Shown here in pieces: positions 1 through 11,164 of a stretch of 64,000 nucleotides of DNA (within the stretch, counting starts at the first letter, position 1; every line of letters begins with the position of its first letter). The notes beneath the pieces were generated by a model. That model did not search any database. It saw only the letters and a program-made list of their open reading frames with translations, and was not told the origin of the DNA. This DNA comes from Lasiosphaeris hirsuta. Taxonomy: Eukaryota; Ascomycota; Sordariomycetes; Sordariales; Lasiosphaeriaceae. A program made the position numbers and the translations under genes. The stretch is from assembly GCA_030549175.1 (NCBI GenBank), contig JAUKUA010000007.1:4092001-4156000 (forward strand), given 5' to 3'.

Positions 1-769
1 ATGAGGGGAGTGGTTTTTGGTTTGGTGAAGAACACGAGAAATGTTGGATTGATCGACGGATTTGTGGTGGGCAGTTGTGTGTTGATTGGAGAGGGTTGGA
101 CTTTGGGTCTAGAGAAGACTTGGTCCCAGGCTGTGAGATACTCAAGAGGATGGCAGACCAGCTACAATGAAATGTCTGCCACAAGTGAAAGGTTGACTAG
201 CACCAGCACTGGCTCCCATATTCACTTGGCGTGCACACACCGGGGGCCCGACCTGCGAGGGCAGTATATGTATTAGGTCCAGTTTCCTGCTAACAACGAC
301 AACCCCCAGTCCTGGGCTGTAATGGCTCAGCGGCGGGGGCGCCAGCTTGACGACAACTCTCGCCAGTACCGTTAGACCTGATTTGCCAGGCTATGCGTTC
401 GATTCACGTTCGAGGAAAATCCGTCCGTGGATTTTGGTAACCACCACCTCCTCTGGCCCGCCCTCTCTCTCCCATGAAGGAAGAGAGGGCCGTCCAGCGG
501 GGTTGGGCGGTGAGCTTTTGCTGGTTTACTCTTTTTTCTCTTCTTTTTCATCGAGTTCTTTACTCCTGAGATGTTGTGGTGAAGAATGCCCCCCTAGCCA
601 AATCAAGACAAGCCGTGATCGTGCAGACGCCGGTCGCCAAGACCACACGCGTGGCGTCCCGTCACGCCCCAGCTAATAAATGCCCAGCTGAAACAAACCT
701 TGCTCGCTCCTGCCTGCCTCGACACCGCGCTCGAAGCCCCACCTCAACACACCAACAAGGCCGACCGCC
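1..769. other. Left edge, no gene recognised
   Basis: No reading frame here has a recognisable domain or a plausible start and splice context. The stretch directly before 770 is C-rich and is probably the promoter and 5' leader of the next gene. Confidence 0.4.
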
Positions 770-2828
770 ATGGCCGAAGTGCTCGGCCTGATTGCCAGCT
801 CGGCGGGGATTGCCGCGTTCGGCGCCAAGCTCTCACTGTCGCTCTTCGAGTTCGCGAGCCTCGTCGGCGGCGCAAGAGAGGAAGTGCAGTCCATCGGTCT
901 GGAGATTGCCCTCTTCTCATCCGTCCTCCGACAGATCTCCACCTCGCTTGAGAGCCCCAAGTCTATGCGCTTCACGTCCGAGGCTATTGGCACCACGGGG
1001 TACATTGTGTCGCGGTGCGATGCAATATTCAGCGAGATTTCGGGTGTTTTGGGCTCGCTCCGGCTCGCCGAGTCGAATGAAACTGCCAAGGGCAAGGGCA
1101 ATGGCGGCGGCGGCGGCGGCGGCGGCGGATTCATCGCAAAGGTCAAATGGGCGTTCCAGCGACAGCGCGTCCAGCTCCTGCGGGGGTCCCTGGATTCCAT
1201 GAAGATGACGCTGCAGCTGATGCTGACCGTCCTGGAGTTGTCAGGAAGGGCTATCACGCCAAGGTTGGATGTCCTCGTCGTCGTCTGTGCTGCTCGAGCT
1301 TGGCTGACTCTCATGTAGGACATCCGTCGTCGGCGGCAGTGAGCTGGGGCCTGCAGATGCTGAAGATGCCGAGAGCGTCATTGCCGAGAGCTTACTGATC
1401 GCGCAGCACGTCACTCTTGAAAAGCTGCACGAATTGGAAAGTGCTGGCGATGATCCGGAGGAGAATCGACAGTTCGGTGGCATCGCGGCTTCTGGAGCCC
1501 CCGAAGTCAAGCGGGACTCGGAGGTTCTTCGCAGCGCGGCTTCATCCGCGAGCACCTTAGGAAGACGGGCGTCTCTGGAGAGCCTCTCGTCTCTCGTCAA
1601 GGAGGAACAACATCTCCTGGCCGATAAATGGACGGAGAGCAGCGAGGTAGACTTCAGTCCGGTCCAGACCTCGGATCAACCGGCAGTGCGACACCCGAAT
1701 GGAGATCAGCTTCAAAGGGGTCGACTTGCTGAAGCGAAGGAGAAAAAGGAGAGCGGGGCACAACCCAGCCTAATCCAGACCCTGATTCAAACGAAAAAGG
1801 TATCTCGATGGAGTGAGACAAGCCCGACTTACCAAAAGTACAAAAACAGCTTGAAAGTCCCACCACCCGCCTCTAAAGAACCCGCGATAGCCAACGGGGG
1901 CGTCAAGGTGACGCTAACCCTCTCCGAGGAACTCATCAGGCAAAGGAACCCCAGCGGGCCCAACAACAACCTTACCGACACCGCCCCCACAATCCCCCAA
2001 CCCTCCTCCCGTCCGTTCCCATCGTCCTTTGAACGCTGGGAGACCCTATCCGCGCAATTCGAAGGCCTGATGCAATTCTGGATCGGCCGGCTGCAACAAA
2101 ACACCGACAATGTCATCACCACCACCACCACCACCACCACAGGCTCTGGCCCCGGTAGTAACAATCCCGTTGACCCCCAGGCCCTAGCCCGGCAGGTCCG
2201 CGACCTCGCCGCCGCAAGCGACAACCTGTTCAAGGCCGTCGTCGAGATGCAGCGGCTGCGCGTGGCATCCGAGAGGAAGTACCATCGCTGGTTCTTTGAG
2301 ACACGCGCGGAGCTGGAGGCGGGCGGGGAGGCGAAAGCGACGCTGGAGATGGAGCTTCGGCGGATGAGTGAGCGGGCGGCGGGCCTGGAGGCGAGTGTGG
2401 CCACTCTGACGTCGGCCAAGGCGAGACTTGAGGAGGTTGTTGCCGAGCGGGGGGAGGCGGGGGCGGTTCTGACGAGGCGGGTTGATGGTTTGAAGGTCCT
2501 GCTCCGGGAGGAACGCGGACGGGTGGTAGGCTTGCCGCGGGATGGCGAGGGCGGAATGCGGGGGGACCGCCGGGAGGTGTTGGAGCGTGCTTTGCGTACC
2601 GCGCTGGAGCATGAGGGGGCCGAGCGGGCTATCCTGGAGGCTGGCATACAGAGGGAGAGAGAGGTCGCCCGGGAGCTTCGGACGCTGTTGGCGGGGGAGA
2701 GGCAGATGTTGGTGGAGGAGCGGCGCCGGAGCGAGGCTGTTCAGGGGCAGTTGGATAAGGAGCGGGAGAGGAGGGCGAGGGCGGTACGGCACTTGATGGG
2801 GAATGGAAGTGGTGTTAGTGAATCATGA
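770..2828 (+). CDS. Fungal NLR-type N-terminal domain protein with C-terminal coiled coil
   Basis: Two exons, 770..1263 and 1319..2828, give 667 aa. The 55-bp intron ends TAG, has a CTGAC branch point, and joins the frames in phase 2. Residues 1-130 (MAEVLGLIASSAGIAAFGAK and onward) match the helical 'fungal N-terminal domain' (Helo-like class) that begins many STAND/NLR proteins and is thought to act as a membrane-acting or signalling domain. A glycine run follows near residue 110. The middle is low complexity, with a threonine run encoded near 2117-2140. Residues about 480-660 are Arg/Glu-rich heptads, strongly predicted coiled coil. No NB-ARC/NACHT or repeat domain is present, so this is not a complete receptor. 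The ATG sits in a good context (GCCATGG). Domain assignment is by sequence pattern; the function is unknown. Confidence 0.75.
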
Positions 2829-3351
2829 TGCTTCCTGGCCTGTATCATGTCCATGGCCAAGGGGTTGTTTGACTTTGAGGTCCTCTAGGACTTGTGCACC
2901 GTTCCTAGTAGAATGCATCCCACTTTGGTAAAAGCTCCCCGTGGAGGTGCGGTTGCCCTGTTACCTCGCCCGAAACCCGCAGAATCAATGCCCTTTGGCG
3001 GTGTCCGAATAAGGTCAAAGAATACACTCGAGCTGTGGGCTGTCGGAGACCTTCATGCCTGGTCGCTGTCCAGTCGTGAGATTATATGAGGCATGGCATG
3101 AGACAAAACCACGGGAAACCTTGACACAAGGACACCGTTGCCACCAGCACCGCATTGTGGGCCAGGGGCGCATGCAGCAGCGTTTTGGGCGAACAAAGAG
3201 AGGAGAGAGGGGGCCGGCCAAGCCAAGCACTTCCCCATCAACAACCATTTCCCGCTCAATGACTACCTTTAAACCTCGTCAAATTTCTTGCAAGACGTTT
3301 AGCAGAGCTGCCTTTTGCCCTCCATTACCACGTACAAGCCCAGTGGAAACC
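2829..3351. other. Intergenic, no gene seen
   Basis: Gap between the coiled-coil gene and the kinase-like gene. An open frame continues upstream of 3352 to 3055, but its extra residues look non-coding, so it is treated as 5' leader. Confidence 0.4.
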
Positions 3352-4839
3352 ATGGAACCCGCACCGGGCCCAGTGCAACAGCCTGCAAGTCTACAGCCAT
3401 TTGACCATGACGAATATCAGTGTATGGGAGAATTCCTCCGCGCCGAAGAGGACATGTACGCCCCCGAGGACGAGACCGGGGACATGGGCCAGGCATTCTT
3501 CGACCCAGACACGTACCGCTACTTTCAAGTTGTCCATCGCAAAGGCAAGCCTTCGTGGTCCAGCCTGACATCCGAGGAGCAGGCCTACATGTGTACCGAA
3601 GCGTACGGTGCCGCCCACGCCGAGGAGTCGCTGCTAACTGCTCGCCTTCTTCGTCCACTCCTACACGGCGTGGCGCCCGAAGTAGTCGCCGTCGACATTT
3701 CCAAGTCGGGGACCAAGGTTGTATGGACGTCGGCGAATCCTAAATACGATTTTTCCAGTGTAAAATACCTTCCCTCCGTCTTTAGATACCAGCTCGGCGA
3801 ACCCCAACCACGCTCGCTTCTCCGGTCGCAGCTCGTTGCTGTCGACCGCCTTCAAGTCGGCGTCGAAAAGGTCGAGTACCCCGATGGGCAACTGGCCATC
3901 TTCAAGTACAACCCTCATTCGAGCGGTCACCACATGTGGCACGAAATCCAGGTCTTAGCCCGGGTCGGCGGTCACCCCCACATTCTGCCACTCGACGCTC
4001 TCGTTCTCGAGGAGGTAACAGGCCAGGGCGTCGTCGGCTTCACGTCCCGCTTCGTCCCCGGCGGCACGCTCGAGGACCGCCGCCAGCTCAAACTCAAGTG
4101 GCTCCGCGAGCTGATGGGTGTCATCGACCACGTCAACTTCCAGCACGGCATTTCTCACCAAGACATTGCCAGCCGAAATTTTCTCATCTACCCGGATACC
4201 GACTCGGCTCTGCTGTTTGACTTTGGCCATAGCCAGCCTGTAGGCCGAATGGTAACGCTCGCCTCGAGGGACGACGCCAAGGGCCTCCTCGTCTCGGTGT
4301 ACTACCTCGTCACCCGCGATCCCCGGTACGACGTCTACTACCTGCACGATGTGGACGAGACCGAGCTCGATGACCGGGCGCGGTGGAAAAAGCACGCCGA
4401 CGTCGAGCTGGACTGCGACCTAGACGTTTTGTTCAGCGAGCTGATGGCCTGGGTACGCAAGCGCCGCAACGGGCCCCAGCCCACGCACGAAGGCACTCCC
4501 CACCAGGTCGCCATCCCCATGTATCCCAAGGGACCGGCGGACCGGGTCGGGCATGACATGGTCAACCTAACCAACGCTACTGCCTGGCAGAGGAGCCTCC
4601 ACGGCCGCCCCAACCTCTGCTGGCGGCGCCCGAAGAGAAAGGATATCGACAAGAGCCGGCGCCTGCTCGCCACCGGCCGGTATGCCGACGAGGAACCAAT
4701 CGCGCCGCAGTGTGTCGCTGCCGACCTCACGCTAGTATTTCCCCAGCCGCCGAAGCAATCTCTGGAACCGTCTGCCAAGTCGCAACAACCTCTTGTCGAC
4801 GGGGTACGAGAAGCCAAAGCAAGAGATGGGGTTGAGTGA
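3352..4839 (+). CDS. Protein kinase-like (PKL) domain protein
   Basis: Single exon, 495 aa from the ATG at 3352, which lies in an ACCATGG context; in-frame ATGs at 3055 and 3259 would add unlikely sequence. Kinase landmarks are visible: a candidate ATP-anchoring lysine K185 in LAIFKYNP, a catalytic-loop motif HQDIASRN at residues 269-276 (Asp271, Asn276) and DFG at 290-292 in LLFDFGHS. The HxD arginine is replaced by glutamine and the loop reads like the divergent kinase-like families common in filamentous fungi. I see no glycine-rich loop and no APE motif. The first 130 residues are acidic and of unknown type. The key catalytic residues are kept, so an active phosphotransferase is possible; the substrate is unknown. 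There is no signal peptide or membrane segment. Confidence 0.75.
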   Translation: MEPAPGPVQQPASLQPFDHDEYQCMGEFLRAEEDMYAPEDETGDMGQAFFDPDTYRYFQVVHRKGKPSWSSLTSEEQAYMCTEAYGAAHAEESLLTARLLRPLLHGVAPEVVAVDISKSGTKVVWTSANPKYDFSSVKYLPSVFRYQLGEPQPRSLLRSQLVAVDRLQVGVEKVEYPDGQLAIFKYNPHSSGHHMWHEIQVLARVGGHPHILPLDALVLEEVTGQGVVGFTSRFVPGGTLEDRRQLKLKWLRELMGVIDHVNFQHGISHQDIASRNFLIYPDTDSALLFDFGHSQPVGRMVTLASRDDAKGLLVSVYYLVTRDPRYDVYYLHDVDETELDDRARWKKHADVELDCDLDVLFSELMAWVRKRRNGPQPTHEGTPHQVAIPMYPKGPADRVGHDMVNLTNATAWQRSLHGRPNLCWRRPKRKDIDKSRRLLATGRYADEEPIAPQCVAADLTLVFPQPPKQSLEPSAKSQQPLVDGVREAKARDGVE

Positions 4840-4883
4840 CGAGGCTGGTGTGGCAAGTGAAGAATACAATCCTACAGATCAAA

Positions 4884-5840
4884 CTACAACACCCATTGCA
4901 ACCTCTTGGCCCTCACCCGAATACCTCCATCTCTGCCAGTACGCCTTGTCGCCACCATCCAGGCACTCCTCGCCACTCCCAGCGCGCCGTTGCAGGTGGC
5001 ATACATGCCCAGCAGCACGCCCGTAAAGGGGCCCGTCTCGCCCTCCCATGGCGTGGGGACAGGGATTGCCGCCTGCGGGGGACCCGGTATCGTCGCCTCG
5101 GTCCGGAACCGAAAGGATAGTAGTGTCGCCTAGCCGTTTGTTCCTGCGAGGAGAACGACGCCCAAATTAACGCGGTTCAGCTGCGTGGGGAAGACGGTAA
5201 CACCGGCTTCCGACCCTGTGGTGGTCGGCCGAAACCCTACGAGGTCAGCAGAGAATGTAAACAGCGTGTCTGTTTGTCTCCGTTCGGTAAACGCCATGCC
5301 ACGCCATGCCACGCTCGCAGCTCAGCTCGGGCGTCGGCTTGTTCGGGAGCATCTGTCCCGTAACATTATTGCGCGATGGGATTATCTGCAGACCCTTGGC
5401 AGTCGTGGTGGTGATGGCCCCCGGTTTGGGGACGCGCCAGTACACGAGATCCCGCGGAATGGGCTCTCCGGCTGTCGTGAAATTGTAGACATTCGGATCC
5501 CGGCTCCACAGGCCATGCCCGGGAATCTGTCTGCTCGGAGGCGGCAGCTCCCACCCGCTCATCCGGCCGCGGTCGGGCTGCAAGACCGGCCAGGCGTCCT
5601 TCTCCCACGTCACAAGAAACAGGACGGCTTCGCATCCCATCGGGTACGTCTTCCACTCGGGCCCGCCGCGGGTAGCGAGACACATGCCCTACCAATTTCC
5701 CTTTGCATCCTGAAAACAAATCCCCGTGTCCCACCGTCTGAAAGTATTCCTGCGTCTTTCGGTTCGTTGGGATCGGATTCCCCCGGTACGCCTCGTACGG
5801 ACCCTTGAGGTCCCGCGCGAGCGGGAGATGATAATAGCGT
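4884..5840 (-). pseudogene. GH43-like glycoside hydrolase, 3' half, frameshifted
   Basis: On the minus strand, from about 5840 down, successive frames carry pieces typical of the second half of a family 43 glycoside hydrolase (beta-xylosidase/arabinofuranosidase type). They include ARDLKGPYEAYRGNPI, then a broken VGHGDLF segment, RGGPEWKTYPMG, MSGWELPPPSRQIPG, and the C-terminal beta-sandwich segment EAGVTVFPTQLNRVNLGVVL. It ends at a TAG at 4884-4886. At least three frameshifts separate the pieces, at about 5680, 5300 and 5140. The N-terminal propeller blades with the catalytic acids are missing, because the relic ends exactly where HET-domain sequence begins on the other strand. Dead gene; the family call is from sequence pattern. 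Confidence 0.7.
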
Positions 5841-7455
5841 GGGACACGTGCTGTATCGACAAGATAAATAACGTTGAGCTTCAAGAGGCTATCATCAGTA
5901 TGTTTCGCTGGTATAGGCATGCAGCAAGATGCTATGCCTATCCCGCCGATGTCCCCAAACCCGCCCTGGACGCCGACGATAGCAAAACTAGTCAGCCGCG
6001 TTGGAAGCCGGCCTTTTGAAAAAGCAGATGGTTCACTCGTGGCTGGACTGGCCAGTGGCTGCTTGACTCGGAACAATACCAAGCATGGCTTGAAACCAAA
6101 GGGCAGACACTCTTCTGCCCCGGCATTCCAGGAGCGGGAAAGACAATCCTCACATCTCACATCAATAGTTGTTGACGACTTGAATACACGTTTTCACAGA
6201 AGATGATACGATTGGCCCTGCATACGTCTACTGCAACTTCCGACAGCAAGAAGAGCAAAAGGCAGACAGTTTACTGGCAAATCTACTCAAACAACTAGCG
6301 GGGCGTCAGCCCGCACTACCAGAGAGAGTGTAAAGGCACTCTACGGCTAGCATAAGGACAATCGAACGCAACCCATCATCTAACGAAATTCAGAGAACCT
6401 TTCAATCTGTTGTTGCAGGATACCCCAGAGTTTTTATCGTTGTCGACGCCCTTGATGAATGCCAAGCGTCTGATGGCTGTCGAATAAGGCTCTTATCCGA
6501 GCTCTTCAACGTCCAGAACAGATATGGAGTGAACGTTTTGGTTACGTCACGGTTCATTCCCGAGATCATGTATCAATTCAAAGGCTATATCCATTTAGAG
6601 ATTCGGGCGACTCGTGAAGACGTGGAGAGATACGTTGGTGGTCATTTGGAACAGCTACGACCTTTCGTACAGCGGAACCAACAATTGCAAGGTGAGATCA
6701 AGACAAAAATTTCAGATGCCGTGGACGGAATGTAAGTTCGAAAGTGATCCACAGAGACACGCAGCGGCTTACACTTCTTTAGGTTCCTCTTGGCTCAAAT
6801 ATACCTTGGGTCACTCGATGACAAGACCACGCCAAAGAAGCTTAAGAGTGCAGTATAAGGATTCCAGAAGCAAAGTCCAGCGTCAAGCGAAGACGCGAAG
6901 ACACGAAGGTGCAAGTGCTAGCTCATGGCTACGAGCAAGCCATGGAAAGAATCAATGGACAGACAAGTTGTCAAATTCCTTGAAAATACAAAAGTGGTGG
7001 GAGCATCAATACAGGCAATGGTGATCAACCCACATTATCCCTGGGACCTGGAGTTTTCGTCGAGAAAGATGACAGGTTTACACCTTGCGGCGTATCTGGG
7101 ACTGGCAAAGGAGACCCTGACTTTGCTCATTAGGAAAAATGATCCGAACGCCTCTCTCATGGGCTGCAGAAAACGGACACCAAGCAGCAATTGAAACCCT
7201 GCTTGCCGACGAGGAAGTCGATTTAGACCCCGGGGACTCCAGGGGAATGACCCCGCTGCTGTTGGCCGTAAACAATGGGAGAGAAGCGGCGGTGAAGCTG
7301 CTACTTGCAGAAACTGGAGTCAATCCAAATTCCAGCAACTCAGATGGGCAGACGCCACTACTATTGGCGGCAAAGAATGGTAGCGAAAACATCGTTAACA
7401 GCCTGCTCGAGGTGGACGGAATCGACTTAAACGCCAAAGATTCTGACGAACTGGG
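5826..7455 (+). pseudogene. Broken HET / NACHT / ankyrin STAND gene
   Basis: Ordered remnants of one large receptor. At 5840-5960 lies the HET-domain core (WDTCCIDK, then SMFRWYRHAARCYAYPADV). At about 6060-6180 is a NACHT Walker A, GIPGAGKT, after [13 protein letters not shown]. At about 6430-6470 is Walker B, VFIVVDALDECQ. At 6540-6735 are sensor-like VNVLVTSRF and DAVDGM. A recognisable intron at 6732-6782 (GTAAGT...CTTAC...TTTAG) joins DAVDGM to FLLAQIYLGSL. Ankyrin repeats follow at 7139-7450 (TPLSWAAENGHQAAIETLL, TPLLLAVNNGREAAVKLLL, TPLLLAAKNG). Frameshifts and stops occur near 6000, 6165, 6330, 6858 and 7125. Intact members of this class act in heterokaryon incompatibility, a cell-death response to non-self fusion. 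This copy cannot make a full protein. Confidence 0.8.
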
Positions 7456-7898
7456 ACGTACCTTGCCCTGCGCATGCCCACTAACCCACTGCCCCCGGCA
7501 AAGGAGGTGGTTACTGCAACTCCAACCGAGGGTTCTCACAGTTGTCATCTGTCAGAAGCACGGCACTTTAGATCCGGTGTGTGGGGTTGCAACTGCGTGA
7601 TTGTATTGCTTGTGTGTGTAGATGAGTGTAAGCCAAAGGGTGCCCCTACTTATAGTTGCAATGGCATGATCTAAATCCATACTAGTAGAAACTCTGGTGG
7701 CAATTGCCAAGTTGGTTTGACCACCTTTCTAAGACCCAGACCTTTGGTTTAACTCTTGCCACAGCCTCCTGTCGTTGTGGTGTTGTGGAAAGACTGTTGA
7801 CAGCGTCGGTTCAGCTCGGCTGACACGACCAATTCTGGAACCTCCTTCTGGCAGCTCTCTTCTTTGGGTAGGGCTTCTGGATGCGGTTGGCGGGCGTC
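7456..7898. other. Gap between STAND relic and NB-ARC-TPR gene
   Basis: No coding sequence recognised. It contains the downstream region of the ankyrin relic and the probable 3' UTR of the minus-strand receptor gene. Confidence 0.4.
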
Positions 7899-10800
7899 TC
7901 AGCCGCCTCTTTCACATGCTAATCGGTTTCGTATCCATACAAGTGCATGTTGTGATGTTAGTCGATCGGGGTGGCCTTCGGTAAGTATCTTCTCCTGTAC
8001 TTCTACCACATGCTCGAGTAACTCGACTGCCTTCTTCACCTGCCCATTGGCTTGGTATGCTATTGAGAGTGCATGTTGTGATGCTAGTCGATCGGGGTGG
8101 TCTTCGGTAAGTATCCTTTCCCGTACTTCTACCACATGCTCGAGTAACTCGACCGCCTTCTTCACCTGACCATTGGCTTGGTATACTCCTGCGAGTACGT
8201 GTTGTGATGCTAGTCGATCGGGGTGGTCTTCGGTAAGTATCTTCTCCTGTACTTCTACCACATGCTCGAGTAACTCGACCGCCTTCTTCACCTGACCATT
8301 GGCTTGGTATACTCCTGCGAGTACGTGTTGTGATGCTAGTCGATCGGGGTGGTCTTCGGTAAGTACCCTTTCCCGTACTTCTACCACATGCTCGAGTAAC
8401 TCGACCGCCTTCTTCACCTGACCATTAGCTTGGTATGCTATTGCGAGTGTATGTTGTGATGCTAGTCGAGAGGGGTGATCTTCGTCGAAGCAGTCCACCC
8501 ACCATCGCTGGCACTGCTCAAGACACCATACAGATTCCTTAATCCGGCCATCGACTCGCAGACATCGCCCAGTCCAGTAAGACAGGTTATACCTCTCCTC
8601 TACATCCCGCCCTTCCGGTCCTTGAAGCATCCTAATAGAATGTGGCATGTACTCCCTCCATAGACTACGATTCTCGTAGTCGTCCGAGGGAAAGACCTTG
8701 GCAACATGCCGAATCGCCTTGCCGGCCTCTTGAATTGCAAGCCCGCGCTTGCTTACCCATATCCGGGTCGCCATATGCACCAAGCTGTGCATGTCGTACA
8801 TCTTGCTTTCTCCTCGTTTGCTCAGGAAGGCATATGCACGCAGGGTGCCAATAGCGTGCACAATTTGCTCCTCCGACTGGCAGCCAGGCAGGATCGATTG
8901 CGGGATCGACTTCGGTTCGATGTACGAGATGAATGCCAGCAGGTCGGCAGCGGTGCTGTCGGACTTGCGAATGTGGTCAAACGACACCAGCCAGGTAGTT
9001 GCTATTGCATTCTGCGTGCCCTCGTACCTGGTACTGTCCCGGAACTCTCTGCTCATCAAGCTAACCATATCTTGCTCGGTCCCACGTAAGAGTTTGAGAT
9101 ACTCAGCAACAGATACCTGGTTTCTGTTCAGGTAGGCTGCTGCCTGCGCAATTGCCAGGGGTAGGTATGTAAGCTCAGCCAGTAGCTCGTTGACCTCGGC
9201 ACCATTGGAAACCCGGTTCTTCCGAATTAGTGACTTCTGCAAGAGACTGGTTGCGTCTTCCGAGTTCATCTCGTCCAACTCTACCACGTCGCTGCCCGCA
9301 ACATCGACGGCTACTTCTCTCGAACGTGTTGTGAACAGGGTCAAGCCGTCTTCGCTTTCCGGCAGGTAGTCGCGCGCACCTCCTCCTTTGCCGGGGTCTC
9401 CAAATACCACGGCCCCGTCGTCTGCGTTATCCACGACAAGGAGCCATCGTCCGGCACTGCTCGAGCTTAGGTGTTGGCGCACCAGGTCTTTGGGGTCCCC
9501 GTCTCCGCTGCTCTTGTGGATAGCGAGCTTCTTCGCAATCTCCGTATATGCTTGTTCGAAGGTGGCTTCGCTTAATGCCGGTACCCAGAAGACCGAGTAC
9601 TCGGGCTTGTGCACCTTGACCCAGTGTGCAAGCTGCAAGGCCACTTGGGTCTTGCCGACGCCACCGAGTCCGACGAGCGCGACGGTTCGAGCCTCGTTTT
9701 CTAGAAAGAGCTTCCGTTTGAGGGTGTCCAGTGTCCCCTCTCGTCCGATAAAGCGTTGATTTTGAGGCATTGGGATATGATAGCAAGGCAAGCAAGCGTG
9801 GTCTGGGGTGTGATGGGGGTCGCGGTCTAACACGTGTTGGGATTAGCATGTTTGATACTAACGTAAAGGATAGATTTGTGGACGGGGAATGCCAAGACTC
9901 ACTGTCCTGAGCTAGCTCCAGGGCACGCTTGATTTGTGCAGCAATGGTACCTAAGACCAGCTCACATGTACCACTGTTGGGAGAGTCGAACTTGCAAATT
10001 GCGCTATGGTCGGCGTCTATGGGCACCTGCTTCTCACGCTCCCCTGGAAGATTCATAGTTGCAGACCTCTTGTCGACGATCTGTTCGAGGTTAGAGGAGT
10101 TCTCTTTGTGGGATTTCCCGGGTAGACGCACGATGCCCATCTTGCCATACGGCAGTCTCTCGTAGAAGCTAACGATGAGATATTTCTCAGACAGGTGGCG
10201 GTATTGCTCGAACCGTCTTACCGCCTCGTCAGAGCTCTTTTCGAGCGCTGTTAGAAGATCGTTTTTGGGCTCTGCCAACACCGTTCTAACGATATTAGCG
10301 GCGATTTTTCCGACGCCAGTGTGATTCCCGCCCTGATGCGGCGTGGCAAAGAAGACGAGGAGGCAAATCGAGTTGAGGATTGAGTTGAATGTCGGGTCCA
10401 ACTTGGCTTCAACGAGGGCCTACCCTTCGTTAGCAATGGAAATCCTTCGGACAGAACGGCTACTGACTGCTTTGGCGACTAACCCCCCAAGACTATGGCA
10501 TACAAATACGAGGGGCCTCTGCCTGGCACCGTCCTGTATCTCGTCAGGGTTAGGACATATTGCAGTTTGAGCATATGGTAGCTTGCCTCCCGTCGTAAGC
10601 TGAGCAAATGCAATAACCTTCCTGCGTGCTCGTCGAGTTTGATGGCTGATGGGCTTAGAGCAGGGCTGGAGTTGTACGCAAAGAGCATCACACGAGTGGG
10701 CTTCCCAAGGTAGCCAGGGAGAAAGTCTCTGAGCCAGAGCTTATCACCTTTGGTCCACGTTTCACGCGCGTGATCAGCATTGCCCCTGAAGTTGAGACCG

Positions 10801-11164
10801 TGGACTGCCACAATGCTGGTAGAATGGTCTGTCAGCGGGATGTGAAGGCCAAGGACGAAGGGACGTACTCGATCTCGGCAACCCTGGGAGGTTGGCTGTC
10901 GCGAAGGCTGTCATAGATAATATGCAGCCCATCCTCAAGCACCACCTTGGGTGCAGACGCTCGGTTCTGGAGCGAACCGTCTGGAACCAGGTGCTCTCTG
11001 GTGCTCGCCGTTCGGTCATCTGCTGCGGCCTGCGGTAGCTCCGCAGCCAAACCGGCAGTATTATTTAGAGACGTGTGCGATGTGGTATCCCGGGGTGACG
11101 GCGGTGCTGCTGGAAGGGGGGTGGGGTCGATGGAGCGGTCGGTAGAGCAGCGGTCTGTTCGCAT
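7899..11164 (-). CDS. SesB-like hydrolase / NB-ARC / TPR receptor (fungal NLR)
   Basis: Five exons on the minus strand: 11164..10869, 10815..10587, 10533..10468, 10419..9903 and 9826..7899. Together they give 1011 aa with all phases consistent. Introns are 48-76 bp; the second has a GC donor (GCAAGC). Residues about 95-310 form an alpha/beta-hydrolase of the SesB/lipase-like type: DIVAVHGLN at 99-107, nucleophile elbow CHSLGG with Ser189, LVFFATPHQGG, and a late DADHSAIC. Residues about 390-700 form NB-ARC: P-loop GLGGVGKT at 422-429, Walker B WLLVVDNADD, FTTRSREV, LTYLPLAIAQAAAYL and the MHD-like MHSLVH. The C-terminus has four full 42-residue TPR units plus a partial one, nearly identical to each other. 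Such proteins are intracellular non-self sensors whose hydrolase is the presumed effector. The gene appears intact. Confidence 0.9.
7950..8480 (-). repeat. 126-bp tandem repeats encoding TPR units
   Basis: The same 14-mer, CTCGAGTAACTCGA, starts near 8013, 8139, 8265 and 8391, exactly 126 bp apart. Neighbouring units differ at only a few bases. Each encodes a 42-residue TPR containing YQANGQVKKAVELLEHVVEV. Units alternate between VRER and VQEK endings, giving a possible 252-bp higher-order period. Such near-identity points to recent duplication or concerted evolution. Confidence 0.9.

Noticed and set aside
673..1323. 216-codon open frame on the minus strand
   Set aside because: It is the antisense shadow of the 770-2828 gene; its proline run is only the complement of the glycine codons.
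7984..8480. 126-bp direct repeats considered as a CRISPR-like or satellite array
   Set aside because: They encode in-frame TPR units of the minus-strand receptor and have no unique spacers.
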